DNA of 64,000 bases, taken from JAUIKM01 sp964445695 (GTDB lineage Bacteria; Bacteroidota; Ignavibacteria; Kapaibacteriales; UBA7675). Shown here piece by piece: positions 53,937 through 62,489 of the stretch (position 1 is its first letter; each line of letters starts with the position of its first letter). The stretch lies in NCBI GenBank assembly GCA_964445695.1, contig CAYULF010000010.1, positions 62,001-126,000 of the forward strand, given 5' to 3'. The translations under genes and the position numbers were made by a program. The notes under the pieces were generated by a model, which saw only the letters and a program-made list of their open reading frames with translations, made no database searches and was not told the DNA's origin.

Positions 53937-55024
53937 ATCAGGCTCCGGTTGCGTTTGAAGCGTAAAAGCAGCCACAGGAAAAAGGGACCGCCGATGGCGG
54001 ATGTTAATATTCCCACCGGCATCTCCGCCGGCGCAGCCACGAGACGCGCCGCCAGGTCCGAGAGTAACAACAATATTCCACCGCTCAATATCGAGAGCGG
54101 AATGACGCGTTGGTGATGCGAGCCCACAAGCAGTCTCACAATATGCGGCACCACCAGGCCGATGAATCCGATCACACCCGCCAGCGAGACAGCCGCGCCT
54201 ACAATAATTGCCGTTAAAAATGTGATGTGAAATTTGCCGCGTTCCACGTCAAAGCCGAGGTGCCGCGCCTCGCGTTCGCCCAGCATCATGGCGTCCAGCA
54301 CACTCGAATAGCGCGTTAAAGCTAAAAGAGCGGGCAGGATAAACAGTGCCGCGATGCCGATCGACTTCCAGCCCGCTCCGGCGATATTGCCGAGCAGCCA
54401 GAACGTTACCGTGCGCAGTTCGTCGTCGTCCGCCACGAACATCATTAAACCGATAAATGCCGCGGCCATGGCGTTGATCGCAATACCGCCCAGAATCATG
54501 ATTGTGACGGATGTTTCATTGTTGCGCGTAGAAATGCGGAACACCAGCCAGGTTGCCGCCAGGCCGCCCAGGAAGGCCGCCGCCGGCGTCAGAAACAGCG
54601 TCAGAGCTCCGGCTGTTGCTCCGAAGAGTCCGCCGCCGATCACAATAAAAAATACCGCGCCGCAAGCCGCGCCGTTGCTGATGCCGATCAGCGCCGGGTC
54701 CGCCAGCGGATTGCGGAACAATCCCTGAATTGCCGCGCCGGAAGCCGCCAGTCCCGCTCCGAGCAGAATGCAGAACAGCGTGCGCGGCAGGCGGATAAAT
54801 ACGACAATTGATTCCTGCGTGGCGGTGAATTCCCAGGGGAGTTTAAGTCCGATCTGTGCCGCCAGTATGGATAACAGCTCCTGCGGCGAGAGTCCGACAG
54901 CGCCGAAGGAAACCGAAGCCAGCGCCAGTGCAACAAGCGCAAACAGCAGCACCGCAACCAATTGTGACTGCGATGTACTGCGACTTTTGCGTTTGTTTAA
55001 TATGGCGGCGGCCAGGCTGTTCAT
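53933..55024 (-). CDS. hmuU: Haem ABC transporter permease
   Basis: 363 residues from the ATG at 55024, which overlaps the hmuT stop by four bases. FecCD family: ASVSFGAVGLSPQELLSIL, IRLPRTLFCILLGAGLAASG, GLFRNPLADPALIGISNGAA, then several helices and GVIGFIGLVVPHIVRLLVG, with the conserved GxxxxxxG-P-H-R coupling region. Ends LLRFKRNRSLM, normal. It forms the membrane channel for HmuT-delivered haem. Confidence 0.95.
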   Translation of the reverse strand: MNSLAAAILNKRKSRSTSQSQLVAVLLFALVALALASVSFGAVGLSPQELLSILAAQIGLKLPWEFTATQESIVVFIRLPRTLFCILLGAGLAASGAAIQGLFRNPLADPALIGISNGAACGAVFFIVIGGGLFGATAGALTLFLTPAAAFLGGLAATWLVFRISTRNNETSVTIMILGGIAINAMAAAFIGLMMFVADDDELRTVTFWLLGNIAGAGWKSIGIAALFILPALLALTRYSSVLDAMMLGEREARHLGFDVERGKFHITFLTAIIVGAAVSLAGVIGFIGLVVPHIVRLLVGSHHQRVIPLSILSGGILLLLSDLAARLVAAPAEMPVGILTSAIGGPFFLWLLLRFKRNRSLM

Positions 55025-55953
55025 CGACCTGCCTCCGCATCGCCGAAGTGCAGGCCGCGTACGAGTTCGATCATGGCTTTGCCGAGGCGCGGACCGAAAC
55101 CGAGCAGGAGCAGATCGTCGATGACGACAAAGTTGGCGTTTCTGCCGGCGGGAGTCTGCGCAATACCGGGGATGTTTAACAGCCCCTCGGTTCCACCGAC
55201 ACTGGCAAGTCCGGAAGTCGTCAGCACCAGCACGTCGGGCGAACGTCCGATAATCGCTTCGGCGCCGACGGGTTTCCATCCGTCGATGTCATGCACCACG
55301 TTGTCGGACATGCACCAGTTCAACATGAAGTCGATCGGCGTGTCCGCGCCGCCGGCGTTGAGTACTTTGGCGCCGCGCAGGTAAAGCATCAGTGCTTTCC
55401 GGCGCGTTGTTGCATCTTTTAACAGTTCGCGCGCATGTGCCAGATCGCGATCCAGCGTACTGATCAGCGCTTCGCCGCGTTCTTTGCGGTTGAGTGCGGC
55501 GGCCAACAGCGTGATTTTGTGTTTCGCGCCCGGAATGCTGAACTCTTCCGGCACGCGCAGCACCGGGATTCCCGTTGCGCGCAACTGGTCAAAAATGTAC
55601 TCGGGACCGGCCAGATCGGAAATGATAATGAGCGTGGGGTTAAACGACAGAATTCCTTCCGTCGCCAGCGCGCGCCAGTAACCTACTTTGGGCAGGTTCT
55701 CCAGCGATTCGGGCCAGGTGCTCGAAATGTCCGTCGCCACGATATTGTCGGCATAACCCAGCGCGCAGACGATTTCCGTCACCGGGCCGCCCAGCGATAC
55801 AATCCGCGAGCGATCCGCAATGTGAACTTTGTGACCGTCCGCATCAACCACCGTCACGGCGTCGTCTGATTGGGCCCGCAGCTCCGCTCCCGTCGGCAAA
55901 CAGAAGAACAGGATTGAGAGAAGCAGCGGTGTGATGTTAACAGATTTAAACAT
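55021..55953 (-). CDS. hmuT: Haem ABC transporter periplasmic binding protein
   Basis: 310 residues. Signal peptide LLLSILFFCLPTGAELRA, then the class III binding-protein fold: RIVSLGGPVTEIVCALGYAD, VGYWRALATEGILSFNPTLI, with the Tyr in VGYWRAL at the place of the haem ligand in this family, and GFGPRLGKAMIELVRGLH at the end. It starts eight bases inside hmuS. The signal-peptide DNA (minus strand near 55875-55905) resembles the dispersed element. Confidence 0.93.
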   Translation of the reverse strand: MFKSVNITPLLLSILFFCLPTGAELRAQSDDAVTVVDADGHKVHIADRSRIVSLGGPVTEIVCALGYADNIVATDISSTWPESLENLPKVGYWRALATEGILSFNPTLIIISDLAGPEYIFDQLRATGIPVLRVPEEFSIPGAKHKITLLAAALNRKERGEALISTLDRDLAHARELLKDATTRRKALMLYLRGAKVLNAGGADTPIDFMLNWCMSDNVVHDIDGWKPVGAEAIIGRSPDVLVLTTSGLASVGGTEGLLNIPGIAQTPAGRNANFVVIDDLLLLGFGPRLGKAMIELVRGLHFGDAEAGR

Positions 55954-56998
55954 GAACGTACTCCTCCCAGGCGCCGTATTTGCTCGCCAGGACCTCGCGC
56001 CACTCGTTCAGTTCGGGAATGCCGGGTTTGCGTTTGCCAAAGAGTTGCAACACCATTTCGCCTTTGTCATTAAATATTTCCAGCGAATGAATCATGCCGT
56101 CGCGACTCGGTTTGCGCACGTACCAGGTTTCGTGCAGATTTGCGCCGTTAATGTGCAGGTTGAATCCGGGATCCATCACGTTGAACCAGCCGTTGAATTC
56201 GGCTGTTTTGTTTACCGTGCCGGAAAAAATTTGCAGGATGCCGCCGTTGCCTACAAATGCCATGATCGGCGTTTGTGTTTCGGCTGCGGCGGTTATGACT
56301 TCAGTAAATGAATTGAGCGGTACGCGGCGCGCCCAGTCCGGTCCGGCAATGCGCAAGGCCTGTGTGCGCGGCAGACCATGCTTTTTTAACATCCCGAAAA
56401 ACTCGTGTGTGTCCTGCAGAGCGGCCCAGTCTTGCCGGAACAATTCTACATCGACATCGTTGTTGTCGTCCGCGCGTTTAACTTCCTGCGGCGTTGGATT
56501 GACCGCACTCTGGTCGTCCGACATCAGGTCCTTCTCCAGCTGCTCAAAGGCTTCGCGATTGGATTCCGCGCCGATATACACCTTGTGGATTGCTTTTCCA
56601 TGTTCGTCAAAGATCTGGAAGCTGATCAACTCGCCGCGTGCCGTAGAGCGGCGTTCGGTGTAGAGGCTGTGCCAGGCGGAAGGGAAGAGGCGCAGGTCGA
56701 TTTCGCTGCCGAGTACCAGCCCGTGATCGGCGTTCAGGTGGATGTTTTTGTACTCGCCGCGCACCTCGTGCACAACGTCGTCATTGCGCGTCAATGCCAT
56801 CACGCGCCCCAGTTCGCCCAGGCGCGGAATAAACGTTTTCCAGTCGGCTTTGAGGCGTTTAACATTGTCGCCGCAGTCGGTCGTCAGCAGAGCTTCCTCG
56901 CTCACGCCAAGTTGGTCGGCGGCGTCGCGGATACGCGGCGGATTGGCGCCGGCGCGCATTTCCTGCCATTGTTCGCGGATAGAATCTACGGAAGTCAT
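55946..56998 (-). CDS. hmuS: Haem-degrading/haem-handling protein HmuS
   Basis: 350 residues from ATG 56998 with GGACAGG eight bases before it; in-frame Met codons upstream are not conserved. The duplicated HemS/HmuS layout is visible: SIREQWQEMRAGANPPRIRD, GRVMALTRNDDVVHEVRGEY, HADHGLVLG, then a second repeat VELFRQDWAALQDTHEFFGM, IMAFVGNGGILQIFSGTVNK and DPGFNLHINGANLHETWYVR. The family binds haem and, in several species, opens it. First gene of hmuSTUV. Confidence 0.95.
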   Translation of the reverse strand: MTSVDSIREQWQEMRAGANPPRIRDAADQLGVSEEALLTTDCGDNVKRLKADWKTFIPRLGELGRVMALTRNDDVVHEVRGEYKNIHLNADHGLVLGSEIDLRLFPSAWHSLYTERRSTARGELISFQIFDEHGKAIHKVYIGAESNREAFEQLEKDLMSDDQSAVNPTPQEVKRADDNNDVDVELFRQDWAALQDTHEFFGMLKKHGLPRTQALRIAGPDWARRVPLNSFTEVITAAAETQTPIMAFVGNGGILQIFSGTVNKTAEFNGWFNVMDPGFNLHINGANLHETWYVRKPSRDGMIHSLEIFNDKGEMVLQLFGKRKPGIPELNEWREVLASKYGAWEEYVHV

Positions 56999-57068
56999 TG
57001 GTTTGCCTGTCCGATGTTTAATGAAATGTTTGTTGTTCAGCGTCCGAAGCCGCAGCATCATTCGCATG

Positions 57069-57124
57069 AAAAAAAGTTGGCGGCAGGAGAACGGGTCTCT
57101 CGATGCTTTCGCTCTCCTGCCGCC
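57069..57124 (-). terminator. Strong terminator between T9SS-type HmuY and hmuS
   Basis: GGCGGCAGGAGA at 57079-57090 pairs perfectly with TCTCCTGCCGCC at 57113-57124. Read on the minus strand the stem is followed by AACTTTTTTT, so it should end transcription coming from the HmuY gene. Confidence 0.85.
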
Positions 57125-57152
57125 GTGTGATCACCGCCGTCGCGTTGATGAG

Positions 57153-58424
57153 TTAGTGGATTTGAAGAGTTGCCATAAGCGTTTTTCCATCCAACTGCAG
57201 TTGAACTGCATACTGTCCCGCAGCCAGACCGTTTACATTCAGCGGAAGCTGATGCATGCCCGTTCCGGCCTTAACATTTTCCCGCAACACAATGTGACCG
57301 TTCAGGTCCACGATGCGCAGTTGCGCGCTCTTGATGTGCTTGTTAATCGCATAACTCAGCGTGCATGCGCCGTCCGTTACCGGTGCGGGGAAGAGCGCCA
57401 TGCTGCCGACAAGTTCGCCGTTCGTTTCTGCAACGTCCGTCGACAGTGGTTCACCGACTTCAAAGCCGACCTTGCCGTCCGCACCGCCGCCGAATTCCGT
57501 GAAGTAGACTTTGTAAATACTGCCGTCGTGCGCCTGTACAAAGTAGGCCACGCTCTCATTCATCACGTATGAGTTGGTTGAGAATGAGAATTCTTTCCAG
57601 TCGTGACCGATAATGTTAATATCCTCGCTCAGCGTCATGTCCTGGCTGTAGCTGACCGTCAGCGGGTCGACGTCGTCGGCCTGGGCGCAAAGCACGCCGA
57701 CATTGCTGCGCACGCCGGAGACGACGTAGGGAACATCGCCATTTTCGCCGACGTAGGCGATGTAACGTCCAAACACGATGTCCCACTCGGCGCTGAGCGG
57801 TTCGCGGTCAAGCGTCGTATGTGAACCGAGCGAATAATACGCGAAGTTTTTACCGCTGAACTCACTCTTGGCGATTTCGGCGCTGTGCGCGTTGCTGCCG
57901 TCCAGGTTGGCGTATTTGATCGTGTACACACCCGACTTCAGACTCTCGACCATCAGTTTAACATAAGTCGTCGCGTCCAGCTGCAGGACAAAAATTTCCG
58001 TGCCGTCCACGTGGTGAGTAATCGGATTGTATTCACCCCAGCCCAGCGAGCCGCTGTTCGGGTCAATGCCGAGGTTAAGCGCACCCGAGCTCCATGACGT
58101 TTCCGAATTGTATGTCAGTTCCCAATTCGCCGTCATGCCGTTGGTGTCCAGCAGGTCAAAGTTGTCGATGTTAACGCCGAATGCGTGCCACACAAGAATG
58201 CCCTTGCTGTGGTTAACCAGCACCGAGGCGGCAAATCCCGAAATCTCAAAAGCCAGATCCCAATCGCTTGCGCTCCGGCTTTCAACGCCGTCATCAGTAA
58301 GACTGAAAAACACGTCGTTGGCGTAGTCCGCTCCCATCGCGATGCTCCGTTCGCCTGCCAGAACGGGAGAGGCCAGGAGCGCAAATACACAAACGAATGA
58401 TAAAAAAGTGCCGCAAAGTTTCAT
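57153..58424 (-). CDS. hmuY: HmuY-family haem-binding protein with T9SS sorting domain
   Basis: 423 residues. Signal peptide FLSFVCVFALLASPVLA, then two HmuY-type halves (ANDVFFSLTDDGVESRSASD; WDLAFEISGFAASVLVNHSK; DREPLSAEWDIVFGRYIAYV; IGHDWKEFSFSTNSYVM). The C-terminus is a T9SS type A sorting domain: ALFPAPVTDGACTLSYAI, LRIVDLNGHIVLRENV, GLAAGQYAVQLQLDGKTLM. In Porphyromonas HmuY is a lipoprotein without such a domain. The other two HmuY proteins here are lipoproteins. It is preceded by the 19-bp dyad at 58516 and followed by a strong terminator. Confidence 0.88.
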   Translation of the reverse strand: MKLCGTFLSFVCVFALLASPVLAGERSIAMGADYANDVFFSLTDDGVESRSASDWDLAFEISGFAASVLVNHSKGILVWHAFGVNIDNFDLLDTNGMTANWELTYNSETSWSSGALNLGIDPNSGSLGWGEYNPITHHVDGTEIFVLQLDATTYVKLMVESLKSGVYTIKYANLDGSNAHSAEIAKSEFSGKNFAYYSLGSHTTLDREPLSAEWDIVFGRYIAYVGENGDVPYVVSGVRSNVGVLCAQADDVDPLTVSYSQDMTLSEDINIIGHDWKEFSFSTNSYVMNESVAYFVQAHDGSIYKVYFTEFGGGADGKVGFEVGEPLSTDVAETNGELVGSMALFPAPVTDGACTLSYAINKHIKSAQLRIVDLNGHIVLRENVKAGTGMHQLPLNVNGLAAGQYAVQLQLDGKTLMATLQIH

Positions 58425-58515
58425 CGCTAAACCTATGATATAATTGCAGTTAAAAGAATCGTGCTCGTCGGTGTCGGCCGCAGTTGCCGGCAGTCTTCAC
58501 CTTATCTGTATTTAA

Positions 58516-58534
58516 ATCTGGATTAAGTCCAGAT
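58516..58534. promoter_or_regulatory. 19-bp dyad, candidate iron/haem-responsive operator
   Basis: ATCTGGATTAAGTCCAGAT, 92 bases upstream of the T9SS-type HmuY start. It aligns without gaps with the site at 62111-62129: both fit ATYTRGAYTAAGTCYARAT. Length and symmetry are like DtxR/IdeR-type sites; the regulator is unknown. Confidence 0.6.
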
Positions 58535-58639
58535 AACTGAGGCATTCTTGTTCGATGCGATTTCGCCGCTCTCTCTTGAAAGCCCCTTGAATGTTTTTGT
58601 TAACCTCGCCGGTAGAAGGCGAAGAACGACAAGTCAGTC

Positions 58640-59659
58640 TCAGAGCCGCTGGAATTCAAACGCGGGACTGCCTTTGTCGCCGCTTTCAGGATCGTAAAAA
58701 TCCGTGAAACGCAGCTTGTACAGAAAGCCGGCCGCATCGCGTACGATATAACTGCGGCTGATGTCGACGATGTAGAGCGACTCCTGCAAGATGAATGTCT
58801 TCCAGTCGTAGCCGATTGCGTCGGGGCGTGTGTTTAACTCCACCGCCGCCGCAGTCTCGCGGTCGATCAGTTCGTAGGGAAGTTCGTTAAACTCCGCCGC
58901 GCTTACCAGGCCGGGATTGGACAATGCGCCGTTAACCGAATAGGGCAGCGGCTCCGGCTGGTAGAACACATAGACGTACTTTGTGAAAACCAGGTCCCAG
59001 CTTTCGCGCGGCGGCTCGTGCTCAAATTCTGCTTTGCTGTCAAAATCAAAGCCGATATAGTTGAAGCTGTCGTCGCGATTAACCGCGTAGGTCGCAGCGC
59101 CTGTTCCATCGATATTCGCAAGGCTGACGGAATAGAACTTGTCGTTGGCGGATTCAATCCGGAACAGCACGAGGCCGTTTTTCTCGCCCGCGGCGCTGTA
59201 GCCGCGATCAAGCAGGTAGACGTGTTTGCGCGATGCAGCGCCGGGTTCTTCATCCGATCGCCACCACGCGCCGATGCCGCTGGAGTCCACATCGCCGCTC
59301 TGTACATCGTACCGGAATTCGGCGTTCTTGATCATCGCTGCATTGACGTCGCTGAATTCAATCGCTCCAAGATCGGCGACGGAAGCAAATTTTGCACTGT
59401 TCAGACGCACGTCGTAGCGGCCGGGCCGGCAGTTAAACTCCAGGTCCCAGAGTGCAAAGTCAACAGACTTAACGCTCCTGTTGCTGCCAAGGTCGAAGTA
59501 CACGCGCTGCGCGTAGTCGCCGCCCATTGTAACCGTGGCGGCGCGAACGTCGCCGCGATCGATGGGAGCCACCAGTTCGTCCTCGGGCAGGCAGCCGCTC
59601 AGACCGACAAACACGGCGGCCAGCGCAAATCTGAATATGATGGAGTGTGTGTTAAACAT
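58640..59659 (-). CDS. hmuY: HmuY-family haem-binding lipoprotein
   Basis: 339 residues. Lipobox LSGC at about 20-23 (FALAAVFVGLSGCLPEDE). HmuY-type halves: GGDYAQRVYFDLGSNRSVKS, VDFALWDLEFNCRPGRYDVR, FDSKAEFEHEPPRESWDLVF and YIVRDAAGFLYKLRFTDFYD. Very similar throughout to the protein at 62490. It starts 19 bases after the TonB receptor stop, so both form one unit for capturing haem and passing it to the receptor. Confidence 0.88.
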   Translation of the reverse strand: MFNTHSIIFRFALAAVFVGLSGCLPEDELVAPIDRGDVRAATVTMGGDYAQRVYFDLGSNRSVKSVDFALWDLEFNCRPGRYDVRLNSAKFASVADLGAIEFSDVNAAMIKNAEFRYDVQSGDVDSSGIGAWWRSDEEPGAASRKHVYLLDRGYSAAGEKNGLVLFRIESANDKFYSVSLANIDGTGAATYAVNRDDSFNYIGFDFDSKAEFEHEPPRESWDLVFTKYVYVFYQPEPLPYSVNGALSNPGLVSAAEFNELPYELIDRETAAAVELNTRPDAIGYDWKTFILQESLYIVDISRSYIVRDAAGFLYKLRFTDFYDPESGDKGSPAFEFQRL

Positions 59660-59678
59660 CTTGTTGTCATTCCGAGTG

Positions 59679-61925
59679 TCAGAGCGTGTTCAGATCCAGG
59701 CGCAGAAACAGCGATCTCCCGGTGCCGATCGACACGCTGCCGCCCGCATCCGAGTGCACATCATTGCTGTTCAGGCTGTTGCTGATATTCACAACGTCGA
59801 AAATATTTTTCACACCGCCGGTCATTGTCAGTCTGCTGTCAAACAGTTTGACGCTCGCCGAGCAGTCCAGCAGTTGGTAGTCGTCAATTGAGCCTTCGCG
59901 GACCGACCCGTCGGCGTCGACCGTGTACTGCGGCAGCTCGCCGCTGTACTTGTAGAAGAGGTTAAGGTCGACGTGCTCCGTCAGCGTGTACATCACACCG
60001 GCGGAAAACTCGGGCGCAAACGAGTACTCGCCGACGTCTGAATTATCTGTCTGTGCGTCCAGCCCGGTCGAGCGCCCGAGGTAGCTGAAACTGATTTCGG
60101 CCGAGGCGTTGCTGCGCCGGTAAGTCACATCCAGGTCAAGGCCCAACGTCCGCACTTCACCGATGTTGACGTAGGAAAACAGGTCGCCTTCCACCTGCGC
60201 CAGGCTGATCAGATTGTTAACATCGTTGTAAAACAGACCCGGCTGCATTTTGAGCGAGTGCTGCTGTGAGTCCGTCGTCCACTGCAGGTCGAGTTTGTAG
60301 TGGCGCGACTTTTCGGCTTCGAGTTCGCCGTTACCGCGAATATTGTGATTGATGTCGACAAACAGGAAGTACAATTCGCGCAGGGACGGAGCGCGGAATC
60401 CCTCGGCCCAGGAGGCGCGCAGGACAATTCCGTCGGCGAGGTTAAATCGCGTGTTGATGCTGGGCAGCAGCGGCGCGTCGAAGCGCGTATTGTAGGCGTA
60501 GCGCAGCCCGGGCTGAAATTCAAACGATTCGACCGGTTGCATGCGCGCCGCGCCGAATACCGCATAGTCGTCAATTGTCTGTACACCTTCTTCGATGCGG
60601 CCGCCCTCGACGTCTTCCAGATTGAAGTCCAGCCCGGCCTGCCAGGCGATGTCGCCGTCCAGAGCGTCGGCGCTGTACGTCAGTCGTGCCAGAATCGCCT
60701 TGAACACACTCGTGTCCTGTTCGGTGTCGCCGCCCGTCAATTGTGTTTTGCCTGTTGTTAAGTCCTTGAAGTAGCTGTTCTTGCGACGGCGATACCAGGA
60801 ATGGGAAAGCGTCAGGTCCAGTGACGCGTCGCTGGAAACCGCGTGATTAACAAAAAGGGAATTTGTCAGGCGGCGTGTGTGATATTCGTCGTCAAATGCC
60901 GTCTCGCGGTAGGGTGCACGCGGCTCGCCGCGATTCCAGATAAACTCGTTGAAAAAGCGCGTGGAAGCCCGCAGTCGCGTGTCGTCGAGTTTAAGTGCGG
61001 CATTCACATCCGCAAAATACTGTTCCTTCGGTTTCCACTGCTGGAAACGGCTCGTGTCCGGATTGTTAAACCCGTCAAACAGGTTGCGGCCCCCCGCCAG
61101 CGAGAGCGAGAAGTCGTTAAGGCCCCAGGACAGCAGCGCGTCATTGTTGTAGTGGCCGACGCTTTCCAGATAGCTGCCGGCCTCCAGATGCAAGCGCGGA
61201 GTGTTGTTGTCGCGCGTGATAATGTTAATAACGCCGCCGAGTGCATTGGTGCCGTAGCGCACCGAGAGCGGGTCGTCCACAATTTCAACGCGCTCGGCAT
61301 TGTTAAGGTTGATCTGGCTGAGGTCGATATTGCCGTTTGTGCGCCCGATCACCGGCACGCCGTCGATCAGAATTTTAACATTGTTGCCGCCGAGCCCCTG
61401 AATACTGAGCGAAGAGCCCAGCAGGTTGTCCTGCGCAAGCCGCATGCCTGCGCGATTGGAGAGCAGTTGCGCCAGCGTCGTTGCGCCCTGCGCCTTGATC
61501 TGCTGCGCCGGGATGATATCCACGTCGTACAGAGATTCGCTGCGTTTGGTCGGCAGGAATTGGCCTGTTACCACAATCTCGTCCGTGGCAAACTCCACCG
61601 GAGCAAGGTAAAAGTTGTACGCATCGTCCGCGGACATCGTGTCAAGTCGGCTTTCAAATCCCGCACAGCTGATGTTTAATTCAACGCGGGTGTTAAACGG
61701 GACGACAAAGGTGCCGTCCGCTCCGCTTAACAGCGTAACCACCGAATCCCGGCAGGGAGCATCCAGACAGCGAATCCTGACCGTCACCGCCGGCAGCGGT
61801 GCGTTCGATTTACCGGTGACAATTGTTAACACGCGGTCGGACGCCGTCAACGAGACCTGGCCGAGTACGACCGCCAGCAGGACGAGAATGATCAAGTGCA
61901 AACGATGTGCCGAATGTATGCGCAT
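59679..61925 (-). CDS. TonB-dependent receptor (haem, HmuR-like)
   Basis: 748 residues. Signal peptide LIILVLLAVVLGQVS, a CarboxypepD-reg-like domain (TGKSNAPLPAVTVRIRC; GADGTFVVPFNTRVELNISC), plug (LAQLLSNRAGMRLAQDN; SIQGLGGNNVKILIDGVPV; RYGTNALGGVINIITRD), and a 22-strand-type barrel. The haem-receptor box is visible at WAEGFRAPSLRELYFLFVD then HNIRGNGELEAEKSRHY (FRAP/NPDL-like with a His). It ends SLFLRLDLNTL with an aromatic/hydrophobic last strand. Followed 19 bases later by HmuY. The operator-like dyad lies 186 bases before its start. Confidence 0.93.
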   Translation of the reverse strand: MRIHSAHRLHLIILVLLAVVLGQVSLTASDRVLTIVTGKSNAPLPAVTVRIRCLDAPCRDSVVTLLSGADGTFVVPFNTRVELNISCAGFESRLDTMSADDAYNFYLAPVEFATDEIVVTGQFLPTKRSESLYDVDIIPAQQIKAQGATTLAQLLSNRAGMRLAQDNLLGSSLSIQGLGGNNVKILIDGVPVIGRTNGNIDLSQINLNNAERVEIVDDPLSVRYGTNALGGVINIITRDNNTPRLHLEAGSYLESVGHYNNDALLSWGLNDFSLSLAGGRNLFDGFNNPDTSRFQQWKPKEQYFADVNAALKLDDTRLRASTRFFNEFIWNRGEPRAPYRETAFDDEYHTRRLTNSLFVNHAVSSDASLDLTLSHSWYRRRKNSYFKDLTTGKTQLTGGDTEQDTSVFKAILARLTYSADALDGDIAWQAGLDFNLEDVEGGRIEEGVQTIDDYAVFGAARMQPVESFEFQPGLRYAYNTRFDAPLLPSINTRFNLADGIVLRASWAEGFRAPSLRELYFLFVDINHNIRGNGELEAEKSRHYKLDLQWTTDSQQHSLKMQPGLFYNDVNNLISLAQVEGDLFSYVNIGEVRTLGLDLDVTYRRSNASAEISFSYLGRSTGLDAQTDNSDVGEYSFAPEFSAGVMYTLTEHVDLNLFYKYSGELPQYTVDADGSVREGSIDDYQLLDCSASVKLFDSRLTMTGGVKNIFDVVNISNSLNSNDVHSDAGGSVSIGTGRSLFLRLDLNTL

Positions 61926-62489
61926 GTCTGGTAGTGCAGTTCAGTTAACAGCGGCGGGCGTCTGTATTGTCGCCCCACCGGCAGGACTCCGGGAGCAGTC
62001 TGTTTTGATCCGTCGCATAGCGTATTTGGAAAGCCCAAACTAGACATTCGGACGGATAATCGGAAACACGGAAGCAGGAACGCGGAGAATGGCTCGACTC
62101 CGCTAACCTTATTTAGACTAAGTCTAAATTAAGGGATTGCAAGCGGCGATACAAATGAAATTTTTGTGGAGCAGAGGCCGGCAGTCGAATGGATTGAAAT
62201 TGTGAGAGAAATCACTCTGCCCGGGATTTTTGGAAAGTGCCGAATTTGCGGTTAAATCGGCGGTTTTGCGGTATCGGTGCTGAATGGTGGTTTCGGGTGG
62301 AGCCGGCTTCGGCTGCCGTTTCCCCTGAAAAATTTTGTTTGTCCCACAGCCGTAAACGCCAGGTCACCGGGCAAAGTCACCGCGTCGCAGAGTGAGAGCA
62401 ATCGCATGCCGCACCACAGGTAAAGCGGTGGCATGGCCGTATAATCAGGTTGGTTGGGAGTCTGTGTTTATCGGCGTGACAGGCCGGGC
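61926..62489. other. Regulatory spacer upstream of the TonB receptor
   Basis: About 560 bases. Holds the 19-bp dyad at 62111 and, presumably, the promoter of the receptor-HmuY unit. The stretch 62250-62460 has hairpin potential (GGAGCCGGCTTCGGCT) but I found no riboswitch core. A weak TTTTGTTTGTC match to the dispersed element lies near 62334. Confidence 0.5.
62111..62129. promoter_or_regulatory. 19-bp perfect dyad, candidate iron/haem-responsive operator
   Basis: ATTTAGACTAAGTCTAAAT, 8-3-8 perfect palindrome, 186 bases upstream of the TonB receptor start. Same family as the site at 58516-58534. Confidence 0.65.

Noticed and set aside
60843..61679. 278-codon plus-strand frame inside the TonB receptor
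   Set aside because: Antisense to plug and barrel motifs that are plainly coded on the minus strand.
62250..62460. Riboswitch upstream of the haem receptor
   Set aside because: Hairpin potential exists but I could not match a cobalamin, TPP or other conserved core on either strand.
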